A DNA stretch of 64,000 nt from Pratylenchus scribneri (Eukaryota > Nematoda > Chromadorea > Rhabditida > Pratylenchidae), in NCBI GenBank assembly GCA_030063045.1, contig JAQSEB010000165.1, positions 248,001 through 312,000 of the forward strand. The letters are read 5' to 3'. Of the stretch, positions 32,438 through 45,738 are shown one piece after another. The position numbers and the translations under genes are program-made. Position 1 is the stretch's first letter; every line of letters starts with the position of its first letter. Under the pieces are notes generated by a model, which did not search any database, had not been told where the DNA came from, and saw nothing but the letters and a program-made list of their open reading frames with translations.

Positions 32438-34454
32438 TTCAACTTCCTCAATGGAAAATACTAAATGATTTTTTTTGAATTTAATTAGGTATTCGGAAAA
32501 TTCTTGGCCTTTTTTATTAAAAAATATGAAGAAATAAATTATTCTAAATTTGCAGATTTTATATTTTAAAAACATTTATTTTTTGTTTGATTTTTGAGAG
32601 CTTCTTAATTCAAAAAATTATTTTTTCCTTAACTAAATTTATAATCAAATATGGCCAAGAACTTTCTGAACATCATTTAAATTTCATCCCCCATTCTCCT
32701 ATGATGATTTCTTAATTTCTTTTATTTAATTTTGAATAATTCATCTCCATTTATTTAATATTTTAAATATCCTCTTATAAAATGAATTTTGGACACAATA
32801 AATAATTTTTTTTAATTTTATTGTTTATTCAAAAGAATACAAATTTTCATGAGTTGCAATGAAAATGCCAATAATTCATTAAGGGGCAAAAAATTAAAAT
32901 TGATTTAAAAAATGTTCTTGAGGTAAAAATCCTAAATTCCTTGTTTATAATCTTAGAAATTCTTAATAAGTTTAATATAAAAAAAAGACAAAATTTTTAT
33001 GAAGAAATTTAATCAAAAGAGTTGTTTTTGAAGTTCAACTGAATGTGGAAAAAAATCAAAGTTTAATTTAACATAATTATAAAAGGTTAAAATAATTTTT
33101 AATTAGGCTTGGATTAAGGTTGAAAGATGACTATTTAGTGAGAAGAAAAAAAACAGGAATCAAGATTATAAAATAGTAGGAGAAAAATAAAAAAAAACAA
33201 GAAAAATGTAGGTCAAAATTCGAAATATTAGAAATTCCATACTCCTCCTTAGTTGATTTAACAGCTTAAAAATTTCCAGTTAAACCGAGAATGGTCGCGT
33301 AAAGATAGGTCTGTTAAACTGTAATTGAGCCAAAAATTTAAGTCGGCAATAATCGAAAAAATTGGAGAATTTGAATTGGAAATAATTGAAATGAAATATA
33401 ATATATACAGTGAAATTAATTGTGGGAATAAACTAATCATTTTTCACAAGAACTTCCCATCAATTATTGCGGCTCAACAAATGGTATAAAAATTAAACCG
33501 TGAAAAATTAAAATTTTATTAAATTTTAATTAGGAATTAATTGTGCACAAGCAATTTAGTTTTGAATATATCATTTTGAATAAATAATGAATCGTTAATA
33601 TTCATCTTAATTCAATTGCCATATAAAAAAATAAGTTCATCGTCATAAATGGATGGTAGCAAATTATATTTTTTTTTCTAAAATTAATTCTTCTTCATTG
33701 CTATGCTACAAACATTTGAATTTTCCCAGAAATCAAAGCCTCTTAAAACCGACAATGAATTGAATTTTGACCCCAAATGAATGAATGAAAAAATTATTCA
33801 AAAATAGTTTTGCCTAATGGGAATTTCCCAGCCAACAAAATTAAGTCCTTTGTTTTAGGGTTATTGTTTTAGAAAAGGACAATGAAATAAAAAAGACCAA
33901 ATACAATAGGAAAATCCAATTCAAAAATTCAGCTAAGGGCAAAATTCATCAATTGGCCTTATTCTTTCGCTTTTGACTTTTTTGGTGGCAAAAAATGATG
34001 GATGGAGGAATTTAATTTGCCCTGAAAATTGTTTGGGAAAATGCTTATTAGGGCAGGGCAAAACTTTTGAATTGTCTTTGGAGGAAAAATGGTAATTTGA
34101 ATTTGGGCAAATTCGAATGAAATAAAAATAATTCCCAATAATGAATTGCATTTTCCATTGTATTTTATTTTGCCTTTTTATTTCATTGTCTTTTTCTAAA
34201 CAATTTCCCTTCAGCAAAACCCTTTTTTATAATTGGCTGGGAAATTCTTATTAGGCAAAACAATATTTGAATTATTTTTCATTCATTCATTCATTTTGGG
34301 CGAAATTCAGTTCATCAGCAGTGGATTTGATTTTTAAATTCAATGACTTATTGAAAATCATCCACATCATTCATTTAAATTTTTATATTTTATTATTAGC
34401 ATTCATATAATCCTCTTTAAACTCTATTAAAAATAATATTTTACAATATAAAAA
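32438..34454. other. Intergenic, with a MITE at its right end
   Basis: AT-rich and without supported genes to about 33800, then the 33808-34260 element. Confidence 0.45.
33808..34260. mobile_element. MITE with GGGAATTTCCC-containing terminal repeats
   Basis: The left end reads TTTTGCCTAATGGG then AATTTCCCAGCCAA. The right end, on the other strand, reads TTTTGCCTAATAAG then AATTTCCCAGCCAA. Inner blocks GACAATGAAATAAAAAAG and AATACAATAGG also recur inverted. Solo or degraded copies of this end occur at about 11591, 11647, 26506, 29011, 35160, 43331, 57235 and 60263. Confidence 0.7.
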
Positions 34455-34586
34455 ATGGCCTCGGCATTTTCCAAGCAATTCCCAGTGCTCTTCTTTTTGG
34501 TGCTTTCATTTGTGGAAATCTCAATGTTAATTATGTTACAATTAGTTGAGAATATGAATCGAAAATTGTCTGGGGCAAATTTTTGA
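34455..34586 (+). CDS. 43-residue hydrophobic small protein
   Basis: Single open frame from ATG to TGA encoding a hydrophobic N-terminal two-thirds (PVLFFLVLSFVEISMLIM) and a polar tail. It could be a single-pass peptide or a short secreted peptide. It has no family, no intron and only its composition as support, so it may be spurious. Confidence 0.35.
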   Translation: MASAFSKQFPVLFFLVLSFVEISMLIMLQLVENMNRKLSGANF

Positions 34587-36270
34587 ATATTTAATATCAA
34601 TTTAAAATAAATAAAATGCCCATTTATTTTTAACCATTACATTCATTTCTCAATAAAAATTTCATTAATTAACTCAAAAAAATGCAACCAATTTTAAATA
34701 GTGCCCATTTCGCTTTCATATAATTCATCCAAAAAACTTAATCTATTATAATTTTAATTTTGGTTATTTTCGTAAGAAAAAACCACATTGATTTAATCTG
34801 ACACAAATCCATGGTAAATGTTGGGCATTTGTTTTAACATGATTGGCTCATAAATTAATCATTCATAACAATATGTTTAAAGATAATCCGAATATTCAAT
34901 TTCCAAAAAATTTTTTAACTCATAAAATTGTTTTTGCCACAAATTCCTATAGAAGATTTAATAAACCAAACAAAGGAGTGCTCAAATAAAATTAAAAAAA
35001 AAATCAAAATTAATGTTAAATTAAATTATTTTTAGTGAATAAATTTCACTTTTGTGTGTTAAATTCAAATCTTATAAATAGAATATTTTTATTATAACAA
35101 ATATATAATCTTTTTCTTTTATCCTTTGTTGGTTGCTTTCCATAAATTAATTGAATTTACCTTTACCTATAATGGGAATTTCCCAGCGATTCATACTAAA
35201 AAAAGGATTTAAGGTAATTATTTAGACAATGAAATAAAAAAGGCAAACTAAAAAAGTACAATGGGTCATCAAATATTTGAATCGGGGCAAAATGCTGACT
35301 CAATTTGTTTAGGCAAAAAAGTGGTTGCTGGGGAAATTTTGGAATATTTCTTGGGAAAATTGCCGCGCGCAAAATATTTGAATTTTCTTTGTCTTTGGGA
35401 GGGAAAAATGACAATTTGAGCAATTTTGGATGGTATAAAAAGATGTCCCAATGAACATTTTTTTATACTTCAACGGGTTAATTGAAGATGTGCATTATCC
35501 AAAATTCTAGATCCATTTTTATACAAAAAAATGTCCTCAATAACCATTAATTGAAAATAACGCCTATATAGCATAGTTGCCGCAATTACCCTTAACTCGA
35601 ACCAGAAACTCGAGGTTTTTGATTAAAAATGGTCATTAAAGAGGCCATATTTAGGCAAAATTCTTCCTTACCGGTCCTCTTTGGGCTAAATTTTGCCATT
35701 TTTGGACTAAATTTTTCTCAACCGGGATTGGGCGGACAAAATTTTATTCAAATTCTGAAAGAAAATTTACAATTTTTATTCATTTAAAATTGGAAAAATA
35801 TCCCCTACCTAATATTTAAAAAGAATATATTCGATAGATTAAATCAATTGAATTCAGGAATAGGATAGATTGGTGGCATCCAACTCATAATTCATCAAAA
35901 AATGGAGGGTGATTAATGAATGGCATCAATAAGTCCTTACTAGCCAAAAAAATCGCCAAAAATGGAAATAAAATTAGGAGAAAAACATTTGTGAATTCAT
36001 TAAAGGCATATTTCTCAAAAAATGTAATATTTATTAAAAAATCAAAAAAGGAGATAGTAAAAGAAAATAGGAACTGCTTTGGTATAATGTGAAGAGGAAA
36101 AAATATACAGTATTCCAAAAGTGCGTCCTCGATTGTCCTCCATGTTTGCTCCAAATAAATTAATCCATATTTATTGCCCCTAATAAATTAATTTTGAAAT
36201 TATCCTATGTATTAACTTAAACCTATAAGATCCAACGGCTCAAAATTTTATATAAAATATTTAATTAAAT
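34587..36270. other. Intergenic, no gene seen
   Basis: A GGGAATTTCCC-family end is at 35160-35192, followed by sequence like the MITE interior (GACAATGAAATAAAAAAGG) and a TATAAAA at 35434. A 89-codon antisense frame at 35885-36154 lacks any supporting feature. Confidence 0.45.
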
Positions 36271-39200
36271 ATGGCAAATCGTGGAGACAAGCGGCGCCTA
36301 AATGGCAATGCCAATGATGACCAAAATGAGAATGAGCGCAATCCACCTGCTGTCAAGAAGTTCAAATACAAATGCAAGTAAGTATGGGAAATTTTATATT
36401 TGTTAAATGAGATCTATAATAAGCATAGTTGTTTAAAGGATTAATTTAAAATATTAATTAATTGCTAATTGAAAAAGGAAAATAATTGCATTAATTTTTA
36501 TTTTTCAGTATTTGTTCGTACGGTACCAATGAAAAAGTCTCCTTTGAAAAACACCAAGGAATGCACGGCCATAGTAAGTTTAACCCCATAATTTTTTAAT
36601 AACAATAATAAAAATCTTTTAGATGGAAAATACAAGTGTAAATACTGCAATGCAGCTTTCGACAGTGCCAGGGCTCTATCACCGCACGAACAGCTTCATA
36701 AAAGAGTAAGAGATAAAATTATTTTAAACTATTATATAACATGTCCTATTTTAATTTGTGTTTGTCAAAATATGGTCAAATATGATAGCCAATCGACCCC
36801 ATTACTTTCGATCTGAGAAGTTTATTTATTGTTCCAGCTAATATTGGAAAATAGCCAATTCTGAAATTAGAAAAATAAATTTGAAAAAAGCAATAAAATA
36901 AATAAATTTTTAATTAAAAATTGATAAATAATTAAATAATAATTCTTTTAGGAAGAATTAAAATTAATAATTTATTAAAATTTTTTTATTAAAAATTAAT
37001 TTTACAAACAAATATTTCGTTAAAAAGCAAATAAGAATCCACTAAAATAAAATCAGAACATACGGAAATAAAAATCAGAATATACTTAGAGCAAAATTTC
37101 GGATGTCTGATGGCAAAAAATTTCTAAATAATTATTATTTTTAAATTCTTTTTTAATAAAAAATTAGCAATTTGCGCGCTAAATACATTCCTAAAATGGC
37201 ATTTTCAGAGGGAAAAAACATTTAATTTTTTTAAAATTTGAAGAATTTTGGTCAAAATTTGGCCAAAATTTTTCATTATCAGCTATCAGGGCTATTTTTG
37301 ATCAAAATTTTCCTTAAAATGACCTTTTTGGATAAAATTTTATTTTTTTTTTTTTTTTTGATAATATTTTCATCCGTACTGCGACACTTGCGGACCCGAC
37401 ACTTGCGGACGAAATGGTCTGAAGCCTAGGATGGTAGAGCTGGAATGGCATTGTTTATAGGATATTATTAGGTATAAAATTAGCTACAAAATGACATCAA
37501 ATGCATTTGCCAATGTTAAATATTCACCGAGCTATGGCCAAAAAACCATTGATTTAATTAAAATTGCGATTTTGAAGGTTTTTTTGGCCATAACTCGGTG
37601 AATACTCAAAATTTGCCAAACCTTTTGATGTCATTTTGTAGCTAATTTTATACCTAATTATATCCTATAAACAATGCCATTCCAGCTTTACCACCTTGGG
37701 CTCCAGACCGTTTCGTCCGCAAGTGTCGGGTCCGCAAGTGTCGGCCAACCATTTTCATCCGCAGTCTAAAATCAATAAAATATTCCAATTTCTGCGATAA
37801 TTAGATTTTAAATGCATAAAAATTAAAAAACAATACCCAAAATTAGAATATCGTCGTCAATTTTTTAAACTCCAAAGTATATCCTATCGCTTATCTCTTT
37901 TTATTTTATGATTTTTCCCTTCCCTTGTAACCAAACTTATAAATCTAGTCCAAACTTTGGCAATAGCATGCGAAATTTTACAGGATATTATGGGTTATAT
38001 TAAAGATTTTAAAGTGTTTTATTGACAAAATTTTAATCCAATACCGAATTTTGCTATAAAATTTACTTTACAGGCACTTGCGCGCGATCTGGGCCATGAT
38101 GGTGCCGCTCTTCATGGCCAAAATGGTGCCATTCATCATGGCCAAATTGGTGCCGTTCCACATGGCCTAAATGTTGCTGTACCTCATGGCCAAAATGGTG
38201 CCATTCATCATGGCCAAATTGGTGCCGTTCCACATGGCCTAAATGTTGCCGTACCACATGGCCTAAATGGTACCATTCATCATGGCCAAGTTGGTGCCGT
38301 TCCACATGGCCTAAATGTTGCCGTACCTCATGGCCTAAATGTTGCCGTACCTCATGGCCTAAATGTTGCCGTTCCTCGTGGCCAATATGGTGCCATTTCT
38401 GGCTTCCGCACTAACAATTTCGTTTTTGGCACTGACCAACCGAGGGAAGATGAGCGACAAATCGTTATCCCAATTCATGATGTAGATTATCGAAAAAAGG
38501 TAAGATAATTTTTAAAAACATTGCCGAAAAATTAATATCTACTTTAGAATTTTGCTATATATAAAATTTTAATGCTTTTTTTGAGCTATAATATTGAAAA
38601 ATGTTTCCTTTGAAATACGAAGTTTTTTTTATAATTTTTATCGCATTTTTTCACCCAATACTTTTGACCAATTTTAAATAATCCAAATTATTCTTTAGGA
38701 TTTTATCATCAAATCATTCTCTACTTGACTTTTTTTAATCACTAAATCATAATATCTTTTTATCAATTTATGGCTCTATGGCCTTTTAATAATTGCCCAA
38801 AAATATTTCCAAAAAAAAATCGAAAAAAAAGCAAAACTTTTTATACATAAGAAATAAAATTGATGTAATTTTCGATTATATTTATGGAATTATACTTTAA
38901 ATTATCATTTTCTTAGAAGCAATTGGCTTCCCAGCCAAGGACATTAACAACAATTCCATCGGCAAAAATCATCAATTCGGAAAATTCTTTGCCGACAAAT
39001 TCTACTTCTACCGCAGATGGAACTGCCCAACACAACACCAGCATGTCAGCAATTCCACATTTTTTGGCCCCGCAATTTGAACAACCATGTAGCAGCAGCA
39101 GCAGCAGCAGCAGCAACAACCGTTCTCAAAATTTTCCAGCACAAAATTTGGATATTATCGAAGTGGAGGTCAAAGTAAAAAAGTTGAAATTAACAAAAAT

Positions 39201-40262
39201 ATTTTTTTAAAACTATTTTTAAAAAATATATCCAATTTTAGAGCCAAAAAATTTTTTCTGGGAAAAACTCGCATAATGGTTATAAAACAAGGATTATTCG
39301 AACTTTATTATTTAAATTTTTCCTTTATGTTAATTTCAAATATTTTCAACCCTAAAATTTTATATAGCGAATTTTGATTTTTTAATTTTTTCAAATTATT
39401 ATGATAATTTTAATTTAACATCTTCAATACCTAAAAATAAATATTGGATTTAATAAATATTTTCTTTATATAACTTACGATTATTAATAATTTATAGAAC
39501 CCGGGACGCTCACGTGAATTGTTGCGGCGTAAATCGATTGGTGAATTGAATTTTGGCGCTATTCTTCGGCAAAGAACTTTGGTAAATTTGAATTAATTTA
39601 ACATCTAAATTGAAACCATCAAAACCACTGAGGAATTCACTAAAAATTCTTACACAATTTTTTATTTATTAAATTAATATTTTTGGTTTAAATTAGCATA
39701 AAATATCAATAAATTATTGGTATTTATTTTAAAATATTTTAGTTTTTTATAAAAAATCAAAGTAAAAATGCCCAATTCCTAAATCAAAAAAATTTTTTTG
39801 TTATTATAAATCGAGAATAGTAAATAAAAAATTATTATTACTTCGCAGATATTGCTAAATAGGCTTAAGAATTTTCTGAAATTTTTTGATAAAAATAATA
39901 TGTATAAAATGGTGGGAGTTCAGCGAAATATTTGATGAAAAAATTATGCCGGCCAATAAAGAAAATTTTGAAATTTTCATTAAAAAATGAATTTTTAATC
40001 AAAATTTCTCTGGAATTTTATTATCATTTTTGTTGAGTTTAAAAATGACTCTTTTCCTTTGAAAATCCTCAAAATTCATCTTGGTTTTAAATTTGAATTT
40101 ATACAGATTTTTGAGAATGTTAAAACAACACCGGATGGAACTACGATCGACAAGATTACTGTATTCAATTGCAATGAATGCCGCGGGGAATATGGAATAT
40201 TCCCGTGCTCTATCCGCAGAGGTTACTGTATAACATGCTGTGGCCATCCAGAATGCAACTGA
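36271..40262 (+). CDS. C2H2 zinc-finger protein with His-Gly repeats and Cys-rich tail
   Basis: Exons 36271-36377, 36509-36573, 36623-36705, 38074-38499, 38917-39174, 39498-39581 and 40107-40262 keep phase and give 392 residues. The N-terminus is basic (GDKRRLNG, VKKFKYK), consistent with nuclear import. Two C2H2 fingers follow: YKCNICSYG-HQGMH across exons 1-2 and YKCKYCNAAF-HEQLH in exon 3. Exon 4 is an array of 8-12-residue PHGLNVAV / HHGQIGAV units. Exon 5 is Ser/Thr/Pro-rich with a Ser run from CAG-type repeats. The last exon ends in a second cysteine cluster (CNEC, then C-x2-CC), perhaps another zinc site. A DNA-binding regulator is likely; the His-Gly array is not a known fold to me. 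Intron 3 carries a MITE. Confidence 0.88.
37377..37750. mobile_element. MITE with 11-bp target duplication in a zinc-finger gene intron
   Basis: Each end carries two tandem CGACACTTGCGGAC words, inverted relative to each other, and the arms remain complementary over about 150 bases (GGAATGGCATTGTTTATAGG and its complement, CTCGGTGAATA). ATTTTCATCCG is repeated exactly at 37366-37376 and 37751-37761. The duplication length fits Mutator-like elements. No coding content. Confidence 0.87.
38095..38390 (+). repeat. In-frame coding minisatellite of the zinc-finger gene
   Basis: Units of 24 and 36 bases built from CATGGCCTAAATGTTGCCGT and CATGGCCAAAATGGTGCC variants repeat about ten times, all multiples of three, so length change would not break the frame. 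Confidence 0.9.
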
Positions 40263-41467
40263 AAATCAAACGTCGAATTTTGGTGATTAATCTCTTTAAG
40301 ATTTTCAATATTTTTTTAAATATTTTTTAAATTAATTTTGTCAAATTATTTATTTTCTAATTTTCTTATCTTTTTTCTTTTATAGCATTTTCGAAATATT
40401 ACCTCCATTATCAAATAAGTATTTTAAAATATGATTTTGTATTTGTTTCCTTATATGTGTATTTCTTTCCCCTTCGTTCCAATCCTTTTGTAAAATTATT
40501 TAAGAATAATTCATTCCAATTTTCCACCTTCACAAACATATATCCACAATATACTTCACATCTAATTAATTAAACTTAAACCATTTATTTATTTATTATA
40601 TTAAATAAAATTTTTTTGGAAAAATACTCAATCTTTTATTTGATAAAAGGATTAGAAGGGCATTCAAGGAATTTTTATAAGAAAAAGGAAAAAAATTTAA
40701 AATGAAGAAAAATGCCTTATTCTGATTAATGGAATTTATAAATATTTTACAAATTTTATTTATCCAAATTTAAAAATAAATGAACTTATAAAGAGAGATT
40801 AATAAAATTTAGAAGAATTACAGTGATTGAACAAAATTCAAAAATAAAAATGAATCCAATCAAATTAATGGAAAAATTGAAAATTTTTTAACAAGAGCCT
40901 TCTCTATTGATGAATGAAATTTTAGATTATTGAATAAAAATCGCATACAAACGAACCATTTATTTTTTGGATTCTTTCTTTTTAATGGTATTTCTCGGCT
41001 TTTTCGTAGGCATTGGCGATTCGTAATATTTTGATTCTTTGCATACTTTGGAAAGTTTGCTTGGAGAATTTGGAAAAATGTCTCATAAAAATTCAAAATC
41101 AACCAAAGAAACACCATCGGAAATCAATGATATTAAAAAAAAGTAAAATTAATATTGGCTATCGTTTTTAAATAAATTAACATTTTTCAGCTAATTTTTA
41201 GAATTTTATTCATTAAATTTGATTTAATAAGGAAAAAGGAAATTGCGGCATTAAAATAAGTTGCGTTATTTTATTCAAAAAGATTAAATGAATTGAAAAA
41301 TTAAGTAAATTAATAATTTGATCCACAAATAAGGGAATTATTAAATACAAAAAAACTTGAATTATATCGATGCTTGTATTGTCTTTATTTTCTGCTTCTT
41401 CTCTTAATCTGCTGGCTGATTCTGATCTTTTAGAATTTCTTTAAATTTTAAAATATTATAAAATTAT
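40263..41467. other. Intergenic with one coding-like antisense exon
   Basis: On the minus strand about 41064-40948 reads a Lys/Ser/Pro-rich tail (SPSKLSKVCKESKYYESPMP) to a stop, and on the plus strand 41078 opens a short MSHKNSKSTKETPSEIN frame to a GTAAAA donor. Neither joins to other exons, so no gene is called. Confidence 0.3.
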
Positions 41468-42951
41468 TTAAACAATTTTTACTCCGATTCCTTTGATATC
41501 TATATAGACATGAGGCAATTTAGTATATAACTGCTGCAATTGTTCCTCCCAATCTTGTCGTAAATATTCTTGGCCTTTAGGATGTCGAATAAGAAATTGG
41601 CGATAATCATAAAAAGATTGTTGATTTGGATTTGTGTAAAGAGCAAGTACTTCGCCAGTTTTTTCATTTCCCAAACTAAAATTTGGATAATCTCGTTCAA
41701 ATCCATTGTATGATATTAAAAAATTGGATGATTGAGTTGAACCAATGAATTGCTAAAATATAAAAAATAATTTATTCATAAAAAAATTCAATTACTTCCT
41801 TGATTTGGTCAATAAAAATGGATTTCTTGTTCACATCCTCTTCATCTCTCTCTCGGAAAAATACGAGCAATTTTGGCTTCTGATCAGGAAGTGATTTGCT
41901 CAACCAGTTGATCAAAAAATTAGCTTCCCATTCATTCGGTCTGTTAACCCTTCTTATTGATTTAACTCGTTCGATTAAATCAAGCCCATTCGGATTATAT
42001 CGCAAGATATCAAAGAAATTTTCATAATCAAATGAAGAAGTTTTCTTTGTCAACAATTCGAATAAACGACGAATTTGACCAAATTGTTCCATGGAGAAAC
42101 AAATTTTAAAATGACCATAATCTAATGAAATTTCATTTAATTGTGAATATATGCATTCGATGAATTTCATAACTTGAGCATCCAAAAAACTGTAAAATTA
42201 CAAAAACATTTTTTTAATTATTTTTAATTAATAGTTTTCTTACAATATATTGATTCCTTTGAATCCAATTATGTATTTTGGCGGCGAGATAGAAGTTATG
42301 GGAATTTTCATTTCATTGAATTTTCCAAATTTTTTCAACTTGGCTTGATAAATGCCGGATTCTTTGTGTTCACTATCAAATTTCAAAAAATAATCGATAT
42401 TGTGTGGTTTCATATTTCCATGCAATTTTGACCAACACAATTGCTTGAAAGTCCAGCTTGATGTGCTCAATTTGGAGTCAGCCATTTCAATTCGCTTGAT
42501 CCAAGCCAAAACTTCGATCAACCAATTTGGCACACTGAATAATAAAAAAACAATTTTTAGTTAAATTTACCATTTTCCCGCAGACATTTTTGCTCTTTTT
42601 TCATCCGTTTTCTCTTCCATATCGCTGAGCTTTTCTTCAAGTTTTCTTTTCATTTGTTGTGAATTTGAGACGACTCGTTTTGTTTTATCACACTGAAGTA
42701 ATAGGAAAATTATATATTAGTATATAAATTTTTTAGATTTAAAAATTAATTAATATAAATAGAATATTATAAAAAATGAAAACTTGAATTTGTTCCGATT
42801 TTATTGCTTCAATTTCTTCAATCAATTTGGTAATTTGTTCCTTCATTTCGGTGTTTTCTTTCATTAATACAGCATTTTGCCCTTCAACTTTCTCTAATTT
42901 TTCCTTCAACGCAATGATTTCGCTGATAAATTTTGAATTTTCTTCAGACAT
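41468..42951 (-). CDS. Coiled-coil protein of unknown family (419 residues)
   Basis: Exons in transcript order: 42951-42784, 42692-42571, 42534-42244, 42189-41796 and 41752-41468, with phases 0, 2, 2, 0 in agreement. Residues 1-95 form a charged coiled coil. From exon 3 the protein is globular: PNWLIEVLAWIKR, a Trp-rich SWTFKQLCWSKLHG segment, PPKYIIGFKGINI, then MKFIECIYSQLNE in exon 4 and RQFLIRHPKGQEYLRQDW in exon 5. The leading helix resembles the start of an F-box-type repeat domain but the match is weak and I make no functional call. The last exon has a relative at 63448-63691, so this is a multigene family. No signal peptide is visible. Confidence 0.85.
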
Positions 42952-44169
42952 TTAGATTTATTTTAGGGTTGCGCCCCCGCAGTGCGGGGGCGGGTTGTGC
43001 GGGGGTCGGGGTTTGCGGTAAAGAATTAATCTTGGTCCTCTTGATTTCATTAAAATTTGATACTAAAATGATAAGTTATAAAAAATGGATGCAAGTTTTG
43101 TGTTTTGCATTTTGCCATTAAATTTATTATAATTTATATTAAAAGGGAAGTAAATTTTTTAGATGATGATCTACTGATTATTTTAATTAATATTCCGAAA
43201 AATAATTATTCAAAATAAATTCAAAAAATTTCATTCTTCATCCCATTCAGCAGCAGCAATAGAATTTGAATTCTTTTAAATTCATCATTGAATTTTCACA
43301 ATGAGCAATGAATAATGAAAATTCAAAAATTATTTTGCCTAATGGGAATTTCCCAGTGCCAATCATAAATCATTCATCCCACCATTCCAAGCTTTTGCAT
43401 TCCTTTTATCTATATACTCATTCCTAAATCATCTATTGTTAGGCGAATTGCCTTTTAATTCAAATAATTTTGCTCAAAGTGGAACGTGGAATGCCCGACT
43501 CGACCTTTTGTATGGTAGGTATTCAGCAACTCAACAGCATTGAATATGAAATATCTTTATTTTGTCCAACCATCAAAAGAACAAAGTCCATTACCACTCT
43601 AACAAAAAAATTCTATAATTAGCTTGAGGCAATTTTCCCAAGTTTTATTCAACAGGCTGAAGGATTTGACTATTATTATTCATTCTTTATTTGAATCCTT
43701 CAAAAAAGAGGCCTTCATTGTTTGATGTAATGCTTTGGAAAATTGCCCTGGGCAAATTTATTTGAATATTTTTTATTCTCAAAATTTTATGGCGAATTTG
43801 ATTTGAGGAAATTTCCCATCAGTCTTTTAATCTGGGACCAGATTTAGCTATAAGCTATAACTTAAAATCGAAAAGACATCTTTTTTAGCATCAAACAACA
43901 CGGTTGTTTGTGGCCATTTTTTCCTTTTATTAAGGGGACTGGGATGAAAATTTGAATTATGTATTTTGCCTTTTTCATAGAGGAATATAAATAAGGGATG
44001 AATATTGCGAATCTTTGTTCACTTCTTCCCATTTACACAAAATACAAAATTTTACAATTATGAAAATTTGACCTACTTAAATAAACTTTAAAATTTTATT
44101 TAAAAATAAATTATTTAGATTGTTAGATCAAAATTATTCTGATAAAAAAAATTTTGAAAATTTGGAAAA
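42952..44169. other. Intergenic between divergent genes
   Basis: A short GC-rich patch at 42975-43020 (GCGGGGGCGGG) lies just upstream of the coiled-coil gene. A GGGAATTTCCC-family end is at 43331-43365 and a TATAAA at about 43985. No gene is seen. Confidence 0.45.
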
Positions 44170-45111
44170 ATGTCTCTCGACAATACGAAATTTGCTGACC
44201 AAATCATTGCTTTGGGGGGAAAATTCAAGAAGCTTGAAGGACCAAATCAAGAGGTACTATAAAATTAAGCTGTATTCAATATTAATCCAAATCTATAATA
44301 ACAGAAGAATCTGCCCAAACTGCTGAATGTCAAAATGGATTTTAAATTGTTCTACGATCGACCGATCCGCGATGAGACAGGCCAATTAATGGAAATTGGC
44401 ACAAACTATTGCAAAGCTCATCATCGAGACATTACCATGAAGGTTGAGGAGGGCCTGCAAGTATCAGAATTGGGCCAACTTGTTGTGGAGCGAACACTTC
44501 GTTTACAACCGGTTTGTATTTTTTAAATTTTTAAACAATCTGGAAAATTTTCAGAATAAACAAAATAAATAAATTTATTAATTGGATAAAAATAAAAAAC
44601 GCAAATAGACATTGCGAAATGCTTAAACATTAATCAAGAAAGAAAATAATTCGTTTCGAATCACTTTGAATTCTTTTATTCATTTAAATTGAAAAAAAAT
44701 ATTTTCATTTAAAAATTAATTCTAAAAATATTAAAAATTTTTAAATTCTAAAATTTTTAAATTTAACTATTTTCCCATTTTTATTCTAATTCTTTTCTTT
44801 TCAAATGTTTGGGTCTATTATGAGATATATAAATTATAAACCAAAATTATATTATGTCCTGACTAAACTGGTGTATAATGATAGTGGGAATTTAAATGTT
44901 TATTAAAAATTATCACTTAAATTTTACAAATATTTGATCCAGAATTTTTTGACGATACAATAAATATCATTTTAAGGCTTCCCATTACGCGGTGGATTCA
45001 GCCAATATCCTTAATCATCAGCCACATGAAAGCCGACTCGTAAAGATCAATTTGGAAGATGCTTCGGTGGTCGATGGCACACATTACAATTTAGTTCTCT
45101 ATCGAATCTGA
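44170..45111 (+). CDS. Unrecognised 141-residue protein
   Basis: Exons 44170-44253, 44305-44511 and 44977-45111 are all in phase 0. The start ATG at 44170 gives MSLDNTKFADQIIALGGKFK; exon 2 contains KMDFKLFYDRPIRDETGQ and HHRDITMKVEEGLQV; exon 3 ends HYNLVLYRI before TGA. Codon use and the alternation of hydrophobic and polar residues suggest a small beta-rich globular protein. No signal peptide is apparent. The donor of exon 2 (GTTTGT) is weak. Confidence 0.65.
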
Positions 45112-45738
45112 TGAATGAATAAGAAACATTAAAGCACAGATGAAGTGTGAATCTGTGAATATTGTTGCGGGGGCCAAATGAAATTTTTCAATCCCATCGT
45201 TTTATAATATTTTTTGACATTATAAATATTTAAATATTGATAAATTCTTTTTTAATTAAAATTGACATCAAATGAATAAATAAATTTCAAAAGAGTTTAT
45301 TCTCGAGATAAAAAAAATTGTAGAAAATTTATCGTAAAATATTTTAAACTGCAATAACTTGGTGTAATAATATTGGCATTAAACATTTTTCGAACTTATA
45401 AAATTCTTTTTAGTTTGTCCATTTTTCTACACTTTTACATTTTTCTGACGAACCAATTTCTTCTGGTGACCGAATCAATCTTAAAATTATAAGTCATTTT
45501 AAATTCGCGCACAATAAATTTTAGGTTCGAATTAAATTAATGCTGTCGAAGACAAATTTTGAATTTGAATAAGAAAATGTTCTTTTAAATCAAAGATCTA
45601 CCACCTTTAGAATTAACTGGTAAAAATTTTATTTAACGATAAATTTATTCTTTTTTAATAACAAACGAAGTAACAAGGAAGTCGCAAAATCAGAATTTTA
45701 ATTTATTTAAATATTAAATGTTTCAGTCAATTCGTCAA
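45112..45738. other. Intergenic, convergent 3' ends
   Basis: AT-rich; holds the two 3' untranslated regions of the converging genes and nothing else recognisable. Confidence 0.4.

Noticed and set aside
33808..33836. NF-kB-like GGGAATTTCCC as a stand-alone regulatory site
   Set aside because: At this locus it is clearly the terminal repeat of a MITE; a promoter role is kept only as a hypothesis in the findings.
38063..38305. Antisense frame of repeated GHVERHQFGHDEW units
   Set aside because: Reverse complement of the His-Gly exon of the zinc-finger gene; the plus-strand frame has matching splice sites and phase.
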